Shown: positions 6,261 to 12,881, counted from the stretch's first letter. The stretch is 12,881 nucleotides of DNA from Archaeoglobales archaeon (GCA_003662985.1 QMZD01000012.1:1-12881), one strand, 5' to 3'. Translations and numbers: made by a program. Notes: generated from the sequence alone by a model not told the origin.

Positions 6261-6767
6261 CTAACTCTTTACAGCAGACACGATCTCGTTTGGCCTTATA
6301 ACAGAAACTCCTGTTCTTCCCCCAAAAATCTCTATCAAAACGATCCAATCCGGGTTTTTAAGATCAACCTTTCGATCGACGATCTTCGCAATCGACTCGA
6401 TCACATCTCTGGAATGAAGTGTGGTGTGTCTCTTCTCAACAGTTATCCTAAAGGTCTCTTTTTCTCCGATCTTTGGGAGCAAGACTTCAACGGCATTCTT
6501 AATATCCTCGATATCGGTTTTTACCACCCTCTCTAAAGGAATGTACCTTTTCGTATGGAGGAAAAGTTCCGGTTTTTCTTGAACAAGCTGAGAAACCTGT
6601 CTTACAGCCTCGATGGGTTTTTCAATTTCTACAACAAGCAGTCCTTTGATTCCCGTCTCTTCTACTCTAGCTTCAACACCAATCGATGCGAGAATCTCTT
6701 CAGCCTCAAACTTTCCGGGAAATTCTTCACCTCTTGCAGTTGTTATGAGAAGCCCGGACATATCCAT
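6261..6767 (-). CDS. THUMP-domain RNA-binding protein
   Basis: This 168-residue protein looks like the archaeal stand-alone THUMP protein (COG1818, related to Tan1, which helps acetylate tRNA cytidine 12). The THUMP signature lies in the C-terminal half: FRITVEKRHTTLHSRDVIE (106-124), then WIVLIEIFGGRTGVSVI (141-157). The N-terminal half (residues 4-80) is a small alpha/beta region starting GLLITTARGEEF. No catalytic domain is present, so it probably delivers tRNA to an enzyme; the tRNA acetyltransferase would be encoded elsewhere. GGTAGGATAG upstream gives a modest Shine-Dalgarno that supports the start at 6767 over the internal ATG at 6761. It starts 29 nt after the metallo-hydrolase gene, so the two are probably co-transcribed. 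Confidence 0.88.
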   Translation of the reverse strand: MDMSGLLITTARGEEFPGKFEAEEILASIGVEARVEETGIKGLLVVEIEKPIEAVRQVSQLVQEKPELFLHTKRYIPLERVVKTDIEDIKNAVEVLLPKIGEKETFRITVEKRHTTLHSRDVIESIAKIVDRKVDLKNPDWIVLIEIFGGRTGVSVIRPNEIVSAVKS

Positions 6768-6783
6768 ACTTCTATCCTACCCT

Positions 6784-6801
6784 TTTAAAGTTAACTTTAA
6801 A
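6784..6801. repeat. Perfect 18-bp palindrome between metallo-hydrolase and THUMP genes
   Basis: TTTAAAGTTAACTTTAAA is a perfect inverted repeat. It overlaps the last codons of the metallo-hydrolase gene and lies 17 nt upstream of the THUMP gene. It could be a TATA-containing operator for an internal promoter or a chance AT-rich palindrome. Confidence 0.8.
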
Positions 6802-7849
6802 CCTCACTTGAAGTTTGAAGAACAGCCGGTTTCCTGCCAAGATACTCCGCTGCGGTGACGAGTCTTTTACCTTTCATCTTTGCCTCCTCCCAAACCTCTC
6901 TTGTCCTATCCTTGAATTTTGGCTCCCTTGGCAGATGGTGATCGTAGATAATCAGCTCGGTGTCAGTCTCCCTCAAAATCTTTAAGGCGTTCTCAATTGT
7001 TCTTCGGAAATTGGTCAAGTTAAGAGTGTAGCCCAGCATGTAGGTCATGGGACCGTCGAGTATGAGGATATTCGGATTCTCATCGATTATCCACTGGGCA
7101 TAGTCTTCTATTATCGGTCCGTTAAGATCTGAGGTGTGAATAAGCTTTTCGCCCTCGAATTCTATTACAGTTGAGAAGACCCAGCCTACCCTTGAATATT
7201 CAATCCCGTGAAATAACGGCTGGGTAAACCTTAGCCTTGTTTTCCCGCGCTTGAATTTTCTCCCCTCAGCGAATCTGATTTCTCCATCCTTAAATTTCAT
7301 TTCCGGGATTCTTTTATATGTATTCCATTTTCTGACTCGATTGCGAAACCACCTTCGCCCCTTCTCTAAAAGCTCGTCTCTTCTTTGCTGGTAGTCTCCA
7401 AAATCCTTTTTCGACGAAATTTCCAACCCTGTCATTGGATCCTCGAATTCCTTTTCAACTGGCTTCTCAAAAGAATTCTTCAAATTTTTACCGAAAGATC
7501 TAAAGAGTTCTTCAAAGAAAACCTCAGCCCTTTTCCTCTGAGAATCGTTTATGAATTCGTTTGGGTTTTTTGCAAATATTGAAGCGTTTGAATAGATCTC
7601 GCTCGTGTGGCTCGTGTGGATAAAATGATCATAGTGGTAGTGGGAAATCACGACAATATCGGCGAAGGTGATAGAATTGATCTTCTCAATCGCCTCTTTA
7701 TACCATGAAAATTTTTGCTCGTCGGAAGCAGGAAACCCGGGATGCATTACCGCCGCTCCCGGATCTATCAGGATATTTAGATCTGTTTTTATTAAAGTGC
7801 AGGAGGATTTTGCACCTAAAGAGTCGAACCAGATCAGCTTGAAGTCCAT
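6797..7849 (-). CDS. COG2248/UPF0282-type metallo-beta-lactamase-fold hydrolase
   Basis: This 350-residue protein has a metallo-beta-lactamase core. The metal motif HYHYDH is at residues 70-75; H214, D241 (HTSDLNGP) and H304-H305 (YDHHLP) are likely further ligands. The N-terminal strands (KLIWFDSLGAKS, NILIDPG) are typical. Between residues about 85 and 205 lies a long, highly charged insertion rich in Lys, Arg and Phe, which could bind nucleic acid. The layout matches the archaeal COG2248 (UPF0282) group, whose substrate is unknown to me. A TATA box about 24 nt before the ATG and no good Shine-Dalgarno suggest a leaderless mRNA. It leads a probable two-gene unit with the THUMP protein, which hints at an RNA role; that is inference from context only. 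Confidence 0.9.
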   Translation of the reverse strand: MDFKLIWFDSLGAKSSCTLIKTDLNILIDPGAAVMHPGFPASDEQKFSWYKEAIEKINSITFADIVVISHYHYDHFIHTSHTSEIYSNASIFAKNPNEFINDSQRKRAEVFFEELFRSFGKNLKNSFEKPVEKEFEDPMTGLEISSKKDFGDYQQRRDELLEKGRRWFRNRVRKWNTYKRIPEMKFKDGEIRFAEGRKFKRGKTRLRFTQPLFHGIEYSRVGWVFSTVIEFEGEKLIHTSDLNGPIIEDYAQWIIDENPNILILDGPMTYMLGYTLNLTNFRRTIENALKILRETDTELIIYDHHLPREPKFKDRTREVWEEAKMKGKRLVTAAEYLGRKPAVLQTSSEV

Positions 7850-7868
7850 ATCATTTTTTGACCCTGAA

Positions 7869-7877
7869 ATTTAAAAG
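7869..7877 (-). promoter_or_regulatory. TATA box of the metallo-hydrolase gene
   Basis: The minus-strand CTTTTAAAT is centred about 24 nt before ATG 7849, consistent with a leaderless transcript. Confidence 0.5.
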
Positions 7878-7893
7878 TTGGTTTCACGTCACT

Positions 7894-7906
7894 AGTTCTT
7901 AGTTCT
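7894..7906. repeat. 13-nt motif shared with 5543-5555
   Basis: AGTTCTTAGTTCT occurs here and at 5543-5555. Both copies lie downstream of minus-strand stop codons, 4 nt past the phosphoesterase stop and about 57 nt past the methyltransferase stop. On the minus strand it reads AGAACTAAGAACT, an imperfect heptamer tandem. It may be a 3' processing or protein-binding element, or low complexity. Confidence 0.4.
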
Positions 7907-7963
7907 TAAATTCTCGATTCTTGGAAAACTATAATTTTTAACCGAGCTATCACTCATCTCTTA

Positions 7964-8695
7964 TCACGTCTTCTTCCCGTAAATTATATACACGTTCCTT
8001 TTTTTCGGATATGATACTGGTAACGGTTGGAATTTAATATCCGTTAATCCCATAGTTTTCAATACCTCTTTTAGTTTCTCATCAACGACCCAACCACCTA
8101 TACCTCTCGGCGGTTCAATGATTGCGAACTTACCCTTGGGCTTTAACACACGAATCATTTCCTGTAATGCTTTTATCCTATCTTTTTTAATCATATGGAT
8201 AACAAAACTTGCAACAACAACATCGAAATACTCATCGGGGAAAGGGATATTCCTTGCGTCTGCCTTTTTGAATGTAACAAACTTATTCACACCCTCTATT
8301 CGTGCATTTTTCTCTGCAGTATCCATTGACGTTCCACCGCCAAAGGGAAGCCATATGTCGATGCCAACTGCCTTGCATTTCGCTCTTTTAGCGAAACCTA
8401 TTGCAAGCAAGCCTCCACCAGTACCGACATCCAAAATTTTGTCGTTTTCCCTTGGCTGGACGAGATTTATGAGTTCATTCCTGATTCGTAATCTCTCTTC
8501 AAGGATATTCCCTCTCGCCCATCTACCCGCATTGTAGATAAAATACGGTGAAAATACCGACAATAGGTATCCCCCTAGATGGTAATACATTCCTTCATAA
8601 ATGCCCAAGAAGAACAAAAGTAATCCAGTTGCTAAATTTGTTACGATGTGCCATCCAGCGCCACCATAATTAGGCTTTTCCTTTTTCTCGCTCAT
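7964..8695 (-). CDS. SAM-dependent methyltransferase with N-terminal membrane segments
   Basis: This 243-residue protein joins two parts. Residues about 16-54 contain two hydrophobic stretches (IVTNLATGLLLFFLGIY and YLLSVFSPYFIYNAG) that are likely membrane helices. Residues about 64-243 form a class I methyltransferase: motif I ILDVGTGGGLL (87-97), the acidic loop VGIDIW (110-115), KADARNIPF (144-152), and FDVVVASFVIH (157-167). The target is probably a lipid, a quinone or another membrane-associated molecule; the sequence does not identify it. AGGTG 8 nt before the ATG is the ribosome site. It stands first in the minus-strand block, with its own upstream region carrying direct repeats and a TATA box. 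Confidence 0.9.
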   Translation of the reverse strand: MSEKKEKPNYGGAGWHIVTNLATGLLLFFLGIYEGMYYHLGGYLLSVFSPYFIYNAGRWARGNILEERLRIRNELINLVQPRENDKILDVGTGGGLLAIGFAKRAKCKAVGIDIWLPFGGGTSMDTAEKNARIEGVNKFVTFKKADARNIPFPDEYFDVVVASFVIHMIKKDRIKALQEMIRVLKPKGKFAIIEPPRGIGGWVVDEKLKEVLKTMGLTDIKFQPLPVSYPKKRNVYIIYGKKT

Positions 8696-8737
8696 CGGAT
8701 AGCACCTATGAGTGGCGAATAATCGTAATTTCTTTGA

Positions 8738-8762
8738 ATTCTTTTTGAGTTATTCTTTTTGA
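8738..8762. repeat. Two 11-bp direct repeats upstream of the methyltransferase gene
   Basis: ATTCTTTTTGA occurs at 8738-8748 and 8752-8762, a 14-bp period. They lie between the minus-strand TATA-like box (about 8784) and the methyltransferase ATG, around the expected transcription start. This is a typical place for a repressor to bind, though simple AT-rich duplication is possible. Confidence 0.65.
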
Positions 8763-8777
8763 ATTCAGTTAGCCATG

Positions 8778-8790
8778 CTATATAAAAATA
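8778..8790. promoter_or_regulatory. Strong TATA box in the 8696-9012 gap
   Basis: CTATATAAAAATA is one of the best TATA boxes in the window. On the plus strand it would start a transcript near 8806, for which there is no gene. On the minus strand it could serve the methyltransferase gene, with a leader of about 60 nt. Confidence 0.45.
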
Positions 8791-8805
8791 ACTTTCTTTT
8801 TCTTT

Positions 8806-8956
8806 CTTTTATAATTTCAGGTTTCAGAAAATTCGACATGTGCTCTGAAGTAATCGGTCTGAATTAATCAGTACACGTTTAAGTGTGGGTCTTCTTTGGA
8901 GTGTATGTACAAGAAAATTGTATTATCGTTGGATATCGGAACAATTCTTTTTTTTT
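8806..8956 (+). ncRNA. Candidate small RNA upstream of trpB2
   Basis: A strong TATA box lies about 25 nt before 8806 and a hairpin followed by nine T residues ends at 8956. Together they bracket about 150 nt with no convincing reading frame. The family is unknown and no conserved RNA motif is recognised. It could also be a very short mRNA or not transcribed. Confidence 0.2.
8916..8956 (+). terminator. Hairpin plus T9 tract before trpB2
   Basis: AATTGT (8916-8921) pairs with ACAATT (8941-8946). Inside it TATC (8924-8927) pairs with GATA (8932-8935) around a GTTG loop. Nine T residues follow (8948-8956). Archaeal RNA polymerase stops mainly at U tracts, so this should end a plus-strand transcript just before the trpB2 promoter. 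Confidence 0.45.
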
Positions 8957-8982
8957 AGACTATACTCTTAAAATATGAAAAA

Positions 8983-8990
8983 GCTTAAAT
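8983..8990 (+). promoter_or_regulatory. TATA box of trpB2
   Basis: GCTTAAAT is centred about 26 nt upstream of ATG 9013, with no Shine-Dalgarno in between. It supports a leaderless mRNA and excludes the upstream in-frame GTG at 8992, which would lie before the transcription start. Confidence 0.5.
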
Positions 8991-9012
8991 AGTGGATAGA
9001 TATCCTTTTTGC

Positions 9013-10311
9013 ATGCCCAAGAAAAAAGTTTTGCTGGATGAGGATGAACTACCAAAAAAGTGGTACAACATACTTCCGGATCTCCCAGAGCCCTTACCAC
9101 CACCTCTACATCCGATGACGAAGGAACCTCTAAAGCCAGAGGATCTTGAGCCTCTTTTTCCAAAGGGGCTGATAAAGCAGGAGATGAGCAACGAAAGGTA
9201 CATTAAAATTCCTGAAGAAGTACTTGAAGTTTACAGAATGTGGAGACCGACACCTCTTATCAGAGCTGAAAGGCTTGAAAGATACCTCAAAACTCCTGCT
9301 CGTATCTATTATAAATATGAAGGAGTAAGCCCTCCAGGAAGTCATAAACCGAATACAGCTGTTGCTCAGGCCTATTACAATATGAAAGAAGGAGTAGAAA
9401 GACTTACAACTGAAACTGGAGCGGGACAGTGGGGTTCAGCTTTGTGTTTCGCTACAAAGCTTTTCGATATGAAGTGCACAGTCTACATGGTGAAGGTTAG
9501 CTACGAGCAAAAACCGTATCGTAGAATTATAATGGAAGCCTATGGTGGGGAAGTGATTCCAAGCCCTTCGAACAGAACGGAAAGTGGCAGGAAAATTTTG
9601 GAATCGGATCCAGACACTCCGGGGAGCCTAGGAATTGCGATAAGCGAGGCTGTTGAAGATGCAGCGAAAAATGATGATACGAAATACAGTCTAGGAAGTG
9701 TTCTCAATCACGTTTTGCTGCACCAAACGGTAGTCGGTCTCGAACTGAAAAAACAGCTCGAAAAGATAGATGAAAAGCCGGACATCTTGGTGGGATGCGT
9801 TGGAGGCGGAAGCAACTTTTCTGGCTTGTCTTATCCTTTCGTTAAAGATTCCCAAAAGAATGGGCTGAGGATAGTTGCTGTTGAACCTGCAGCATGCCCA
9901 ACACTTACATCAGGTGAGTACAGATACGACTATGGAGATACAGTCGGCTTAACTCCGCTGATAAAGATGTATACTTTGGGCCATAAGTTCATCCCACCAC
10001 CAATCCATGCCGGTGGTCTGAGGTATCATGGTGACGCTCCAACACTTAGCTTACTCGTCGCAAAAGGGGTCATAGAGGCGGTCGCGGTGAAGCAACTTTC
10101 GACCTTCGAAGCAGGCTTAATCTTTGCAAGAACGGAGGGAATAATACCCGCACCCGAATCGAACCATGCGGTGAGAGTGGCGATTGATGAAGCACTGAAA
10201 GCAAAGGAAAAGAATGAAGAGAAGGTTATCGTGATAGGGCTGAGTGGACATGGGTATTTCGATCTATCAGCCTACGATTCGTACCTTAGTGGAAGGTTGA
10301 ATGATACATAA
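9013..10311 (+). CDS. trpB2: TrpB2-type tryptophan synthase beta chain
   Basis: From ATG 9013 this is 432 residues. It is the TrpB2 form, longer at the N-terminus than TrpB1, with the Pro-rich [14 protein letters not shown] (21-34). The PLP lysine is K112 in [10 protein letters not shown], the TETGAGQWG loop is at 133-141, and the phosphate-binding GGGSN is at 264-268. The enzyme joins indole and serine to make tryptophan; TrpB2 proteins usually do not pair with TrpA and are thought to salvage indole or use other substrates. No trp operon gene is adjacent, which fits a stand-alone TrpB2. The GTG at 8992 is rejected because it would start inside the promoter region. The protein is cytoplasmic. 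It converges with the aspartate kinase gene. Confidence 0.95.
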   Translation: MPKKKVLLDEDELPKKWYNILPDLPEPLPPPLHPMTKEPLKPEDLEPLFPKGLIKQEMSNERYIKIPEEVLEVYRMWRPTPLIRAERLERYLKTPARIYYKYEGVSPPGSHKPNTAVAQAYYNMKEGVERLTTETGAGQWGSALCFATKLFDMKCTVYMVKVSYEQKPYRRIIMEAYGGEVIPSPSNRTESGRKILESDPDTPGSLGIAISEAVEDAAKNDDTKYSLGSVLNHVLLHQTVVGLELKKQLEKIDEKPDILVGCVGGGSNFSGLSYPFVKDSQKNGLRIVAVEPAACPTLTSGEYRYDYGDTVGLTPLIKMYTLGHKFIPPPIHAGGLRYHGDAPTLSLLVAKGVIEAVAVKQLSTFEAGLIFARTEGIIPAPESNHAVRVAIDEALKAKEKNEEKVIVIGLSGHGYFDLSAYDSYLSGRLNDT

Positions 10312-10324
10312 GACATATGATTTC

Positions 10325-10345
10325 TTTTTTAAAATTTTTAAAAAA
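10325..10345. terminator. T-rich bidirectional terminator between convergent genes
   Basis: Directly after trpB2 come T6, A4, T5 and A6 in order (10325-10345). This gives U tracts on both strands, so it can end trpB2 on the plus strand and transcripts from the right on the minus strand. Confidence 0.5.
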
Positions 10346-10365
10346 CTGCTTTAAAATATCCTTTT

Positions 10366-10398
10366 GGTTGGTGTGTGGTTGTTGGCCTGGGATTCGGG
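10366..10398 (+). other. G-rich run with two-tier quadruplex potential
   Basis: Four GG pairs occur as GGTTGGTGTGTGGTTGTTGG (10366-10385), followed by two GGG (10389-10391 and 10396-10398). The spacing allows a two-quartet G-quadruplex. It lies in the convergent trpB2/aspartate kinase gap, past the terminator. Confidence 0.35.
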
Positions 10399-10476
10399 AA
10401 AAAGAAAGTGTTGCAAAAGTTGACTGGCTTAGTTTGGTGAGACCTATATATTTAAAATCTTAAAACGCTTTACAAG

Positions 10477-11868
10477 TTATTTGGCTTTTTCAAGCTCAAA
10501 CTCTTTGTGTAAAACCCTGACAGCCTCTTTTCCTTCCTTCTTTGAGACAGCAAAGGAAACGTTGTATTCAGAGCAACTCTGGCTTATCATTACGATGTTT
10601 ATCCTGTTTTTCCCGAGGGCTGAGAAGATTCTTCCTGCAACTCCTGGCGTGCCAGCCATTCCAGCTCCGACTGCACTTACAACGGCAACATCACTGAGCT
10701 TTTTCACACTAACTATGCCGTTCTCTAGGGGTTTTAGGGCTGAGTAAGCTCTTTCAATATCGGATTCATCAACCACAATCGAAAGATTGAGTTCGGAGGA
10801 GCTCTGGGAGACCATAATAACGTTAACTCTCTCTCGAGAGAGTCTCCTGAAAACGTCCGACATGATCTCGGCAAAATCAAATCCAGCTCCGCCAATATTA
10901 ACGATGGCAACTTTCTCGATCAGACTTAGGGCTTTGACTATGTCTTTGGTGGAATCGCTCTCTTTTTTGATAACGGTTCCATCTGCCTCAGGATTAAAGG
11001 TGTTCTTTATCCTAACAGGGATCTCACACCTCATCACGGGCTCAAGAGCTCTGGGATGGAGTATCTTAGCTCCAAAGTGGGAAAGCTCCATCGCCTCCTG
11101 ATAGGATATCTCTGGAATCAATCTTGCCTCGGGAACGATTTTTGGATCCGTTGTAAGGACACCATCAACTTCTTTCCACAACCATACCTCGTCAGCATCC
11201 AGAGCTGCCGCAACAAGCGTTGCCGTGAGATCGCTGCCACCTCTACCGAGTGTGGTAATGCTTCCGTCCTCTGCTCTTCCTATAAAGCCCGTGATAACGG
11301 GTGTGGACTTCTTGATCTTTATCAATGGATCGAGTCTGCTCTTTATTATGCTATAAACTTCTGGTACGGGCTTAGCCCTTCCGAAATTCCTGTCCGTTAG
11401 AATCCCTGCCTCGCCTCCCGTCATCGCGAGGGAATCGACTCCTATCGAAAGGAGGGAAGCTGATAAAATGGGCGCAACCAGTCTTTCACCAAAGGAAAGA
11501 ATGAAATCCCTGCTTCTCTTCGTAAGCTCACCCAGATATCCTATTCCGAGCAGCACTTTCTCGAGTTCGTCCAGAAGCTTATCAACTTTCTCAAAAACCC
11601 TGTTCTGAAGATCGGGATTCTTTACAGCAGTGCTGATCGCCTCATAATGCTTTTTCGTGAGTTCAGCGATGAAGAGTTTAACGTAACTGGAGGAAGGTTC
11701 TTTATAGCATTCCTCAGCAGCCTCTATCAAAGCATCGGTCACCCCGGCCATTGCAGAAACCACAACGGCCTTTTCATACTCTTCAAACTTCTTCACGAGG
11801 TTTGCAACGTGGAGTATGCTTTCTCCATCCTTCACACTTGTTCCGCCGAACTTCATTACGACCCTCAT
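10477..11868 (-). CDS. lysC: Aspartate kinase with two ACT domains
   Basis: This 463-residue enzyme phosphorylates aspartate, the first step towards lysine, threonine and methionine. The amino-acid kinase domain covers residues 1-300: KFGGTSV (6-12), VVVSAMAGVTD (35-45), SFGERL (125-130), GGEAGILTD (151-159), TLGRGGSDLTA (206-216) and the ATP-binding WKEVDGVLTTDP (231-242). Two ACT domains follow (about 318-385 and 397-450), each with a SQS.SE turn (VSQSSSEL, ISQSCSEY), the site where feedback inhibitors such as lysine or threonine usually bind. The length is typical for a monofunctional kinase; no homoserine dehydrogenase is fused. A strong Shine-Dalgarno GGAGGAGG (11873-11880) precedes the ATG. 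A TATA-like box is at 11903-11910 or 11933-11940. The symbol follows common archaeal usage; ask is equally valid. Confidence 0.96.
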   Translation of the reverse strand: MRVVMKFGGTSVKDGESILHVANLVKKFEEYEKAVVVSAMAGVTDALIEAAEECYKEPSSSYVKLFIAELTKKHYEAISTAVKNPDLQNRVFEKVDKLLDELEKVLLGIGYLGELTKRSRDFILSFGERLVAPILSASLLSIGVDSLAMTGGEAGILTDRNFGRAKPVPEVYSIIKSRLDPLIKIKKSTPVITGFIGRAEDGSITTLGRGGSDLTATLVAAALDADEVWLWKEVDGVLTTDPKIVPEARLIPEISYQEAMELSHFGAKILHPRALEPVMRCEIPVRIKNTFNPEADGTVIKKESDSTKDIVKALSLIEKVAIVNIGGAGFDFAEIMSDVFRRLSRERVNVIMVSQSSSELNLSIVVDESDIERAYSALKPLENGIVSVKKLSDVAVVSAVGAGMAGTPGVAGRIFSALGKNRINIVMISQSCSEYNVSFAVSKKEGKEAVRVLHKEFELEKAK

Positions 11869-11902
11869 CCTTCCTCCTCCGGTTAATTACTATTTGTAAT
11901 AC

Positions 11903-11910
11903 GTTTATAA
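11903..11910 (-). promoter_or_regulatory. TATA-like box of the aspartate kinase gene
   Basis: The minus-strand TTATAAAC lies about 38 nt before the ATG, giving a very short leader that just includes the Shine-Dalgarno. A second candidate, TTTATATT at 11933-11940, would give a leader of about 40 nt. Which is used cannot be decided here. Confidence 0.35.
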
Positions 11911-12038
11911 CAGGGTTTTTGAATCAGGGAGTAATATAAACTTTTTCATGAACAACGCTTTTAGGTACTTCGTTTTTTATTACACAGTTTAGAAAAATTG
12001 CGAGACTCTGGACGTGCTCTAAGGATTTGTTCTCTCTA

Positions 12039-12881
12039 TTAGATCATACCGATCTTGGCCGCAAGCTTTGCCAGAACCTCTTTCCTTTTTGCTGGAATGA
12101 ACTTTATCGAGCCAACGACCAGATGACCGCCTCCCTCAACTCCTGCGTTCTCAACTTCCTCTTGAAGCTCCCTTACAAGTCTTGGAATATCGAGAGAAAC
12201 ACCTTCGCTCCTTATAACGGCAAAATCAGGCCCATAACCGATTGTTACAAGCCGTTCGTACTCCTTTTTCATTCTGTCGTGGAACTCACCGGTAAGCTTT
12301 CCTGGAGGTGGAAAGGTGAACCTTTTGGTGTAGTTTTCTAGGTCTAGGGCTATGAGATAGATCCCGTTGGGAAGTTTTTGAACCTTGTATCCTCCTTGGA
12401 TGGTTCTTAATTGTTCCTCTATCGAGTTCTTGGCATAGCCAGAGAGCATTGAAACGAGCTTCGCCTGCCTGTCTTTCCTCCCAAAACCGAGCATCTCCTT
12501 TATTATCTGGCTTCCACTTCTGAATCTTAGGTAAAAAGCCTCGTATTCGATTGCCAAAGCTATATCTCTTAACTCATCAATCGAATAATCCGAGATCTCC
12601 AGGTACTTCTCCACCTCTCCCTCAGCTCGATCGCCGACTATGGATATGGCAGGAAGGTTTCTCAAATCAACTTCCGGGTTAATCATCTTGGCTATCTCCA
12701 CGCAAAGGATTCCTGAGGTGTGATTGCTGTCTCCTCCTGCTTTGTAGGGATTCACATGATGAATGAGGTACTTATCAACTTCTTCGTCGGGAAAGTGATG
12801 GTCTATCGTAATAACATCCGCTCCGAAGGTTATGAACTGCCTGATCGCAGGAACGTCTTCGTAGCCAGAGCCATTGTCAAC
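12039..12881 (-). CDS. DHH-family phosphoesterase (archaeal RecJ-like), C-terminal part
   Basis: The gene runs off the right edge; 280 residues are visible and the N-terminus is missing. Reading on past an internal GTG at 12755, the frame stays open to the window end and shows VITIDHHFPDE, with the DHH motif encoded at 12795-12803. Thus the start is not inside the window. Near the C-terminus is GVEGGGHLVVGSIKF, the DHHA1-domain GGGH substrate-binding motif. The protein should cleave phosphodiester bonds in DNA or a nucleotide with Mn2+. The layout fits archaeal RecJ-like exonucleases such as the COG1107 type, whose extra N-terminal domains would lie outside the window. An NrnA-like nanoRNase is the alternative. 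It lies upstream of aspartate kinase on the same strand, with a 170-nt gap. Confidence 0.9.
   Translation of the reverse strand, partial: VDNGSGYEDVPAIRQFITFGADVITIDHHFPDEEVDKYLIHHVNPYKAGGDSNHTSGILCVEIAKMINPEVDLRNLPAISIVGDRAEGEVEKYLEISDYSIDELRDIALAIEYEAFYLRFRSGSQIIKEMLGFGRKDRQAKLVSMLSGYAKNSIEEQLRTIQGGYKVQKLPNGIYLIALDLENYTKRFTFPPPGKLTGEFHDRMKKEYERLVTIGYGPDFAVIRSEGVSLDIPRLVRELQEEVENAGVEGGGHLVVGSIKFIPAKRKEVLAKLAAKIGMI

Larger units (their letters stand above)
8696..9012. other. Divergent intergenic region, possible small-RNA locus
   Basis: This stretch of about 320 nt separates the methyltransferase gene (minus) from trpB2 (plus). It holds 11-bp direct repeats (8738-8762), a strong TATA box (8778-8790), a hairpin with T9 tract (8916-8956) and the trpB2 TATA box (8983-8990). 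No long frame exists. A 17-codon plus-strand frame starts at 8905 (MYKKIVLSLDIGT) and ends in the T tract. I see no C/D-box pair or tRNA-like fold. Confidence 0.6.

Noticed and set aside
8992..9012. Upstream GTG extension of trpB2 by seven residues
   Set aside because: The GTG lies just 2 nt after the TATA box and before the expected transcription start, and TrpB2 proteins commonly begin near the MPKKK position.
11905..11949. 14-codon minus-strand frame (MKKFILLPDSKTLL) upstream of aspartate kinase as a leader peptide
   Set aside because: It has no run of Thr or Lys codons expected of an attenuator, no terminator hairpin follows, and bases in the frame serve as the likely TATA box.
12755..12755. 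GTG at 12755 as the start of the DHH protein
   Set aside because: The frame stays open to the window edge and the DHH motif itself lies upstream of this codon.
1..12881. tRNA genes, CRISPR arrays, insertion sequences or phage genes
   Set aside because: No cloverleaf with a T-loop core, regularly spaced repeats, transposase motif or terminal inverted repeats was seen on either strand.

Overview
The window looks like chromosomal DNA from a hyperthermophilic euryarchaeon, with Archaeoglobales-type gene content the best guess. The evidence is archaeal families (TrpB2, an XPD/Rad3 iron-sulfur helicase, an archaeal metallo-beta-lactamase hydrolase of the COG2248/UPF0282 type, a THUMP RNA-binding protein, an archaeal DHH exonuclease-like protein), Lys/Glu-rich proteins, TATA-box promoters and a mix of leaderless and Shine-Dalgarno-led genes. 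The genus is an inference from gene content, not a measurement. I see no tRNA, rRNA, CRISPR array, transposase or phage gene.

Layout. A small basic protein gene (335 to 153, minus) lies at the left. A tight plus-strand operon of four genes follows (487-2759): a membrane-anchored roadblock-like protein, a secreted and C-terminally anchored coiled-coil protein, a MinD-type ATPase with an amphipathic C-terminal helix, and a 61-residue membrane/coiled-coil protein. Spacings are a 4-nt overlap, a start right after the previous stop, and 4 nt. The first gene appears to start at ATT, because no ATG/GTG/TTG lies between the strong Shine-Dalgarno and the transmembrane segment. This module is the most unusual part of the window: it looks like a membrane positioning or polarity system with no known name.

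A minus-strand block follows, read right to left from 8695 to 2841: a membrane-anchored methyltransferase, a COG2248-type metallo-hydrolase and a THUMP protein (29 nt apart, probably one transcript), a YfcE/MJ0936-type phosphodiesterase, an Asp/Glu racemase-family protein and an XPD-family helicase. Several have a TATA box about 24-27 nt from the ATG, which points to leaderless mRNAs.

A gap of about 320 nt (8696-9012) holds a strong TATA box, direct repeats and a hairpin plus T9 tract, so it may encode a small RNA. Then come trpB2 (plus, leaderless) and, convergent with it, a two-ACT-domain aspartate kinase (minus). At the right edge is the C-terminal part of a DHH-family phosphoesterase whose N-terminus lies outside the window. 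The metabolic genes (aspartate kinase, TrpB2, racemase) touch amino-acid metabolism but do not form one operon; the helicase and DHH protein are DNA-repair type; THUMP and possibly the MBL protein are RNA type.
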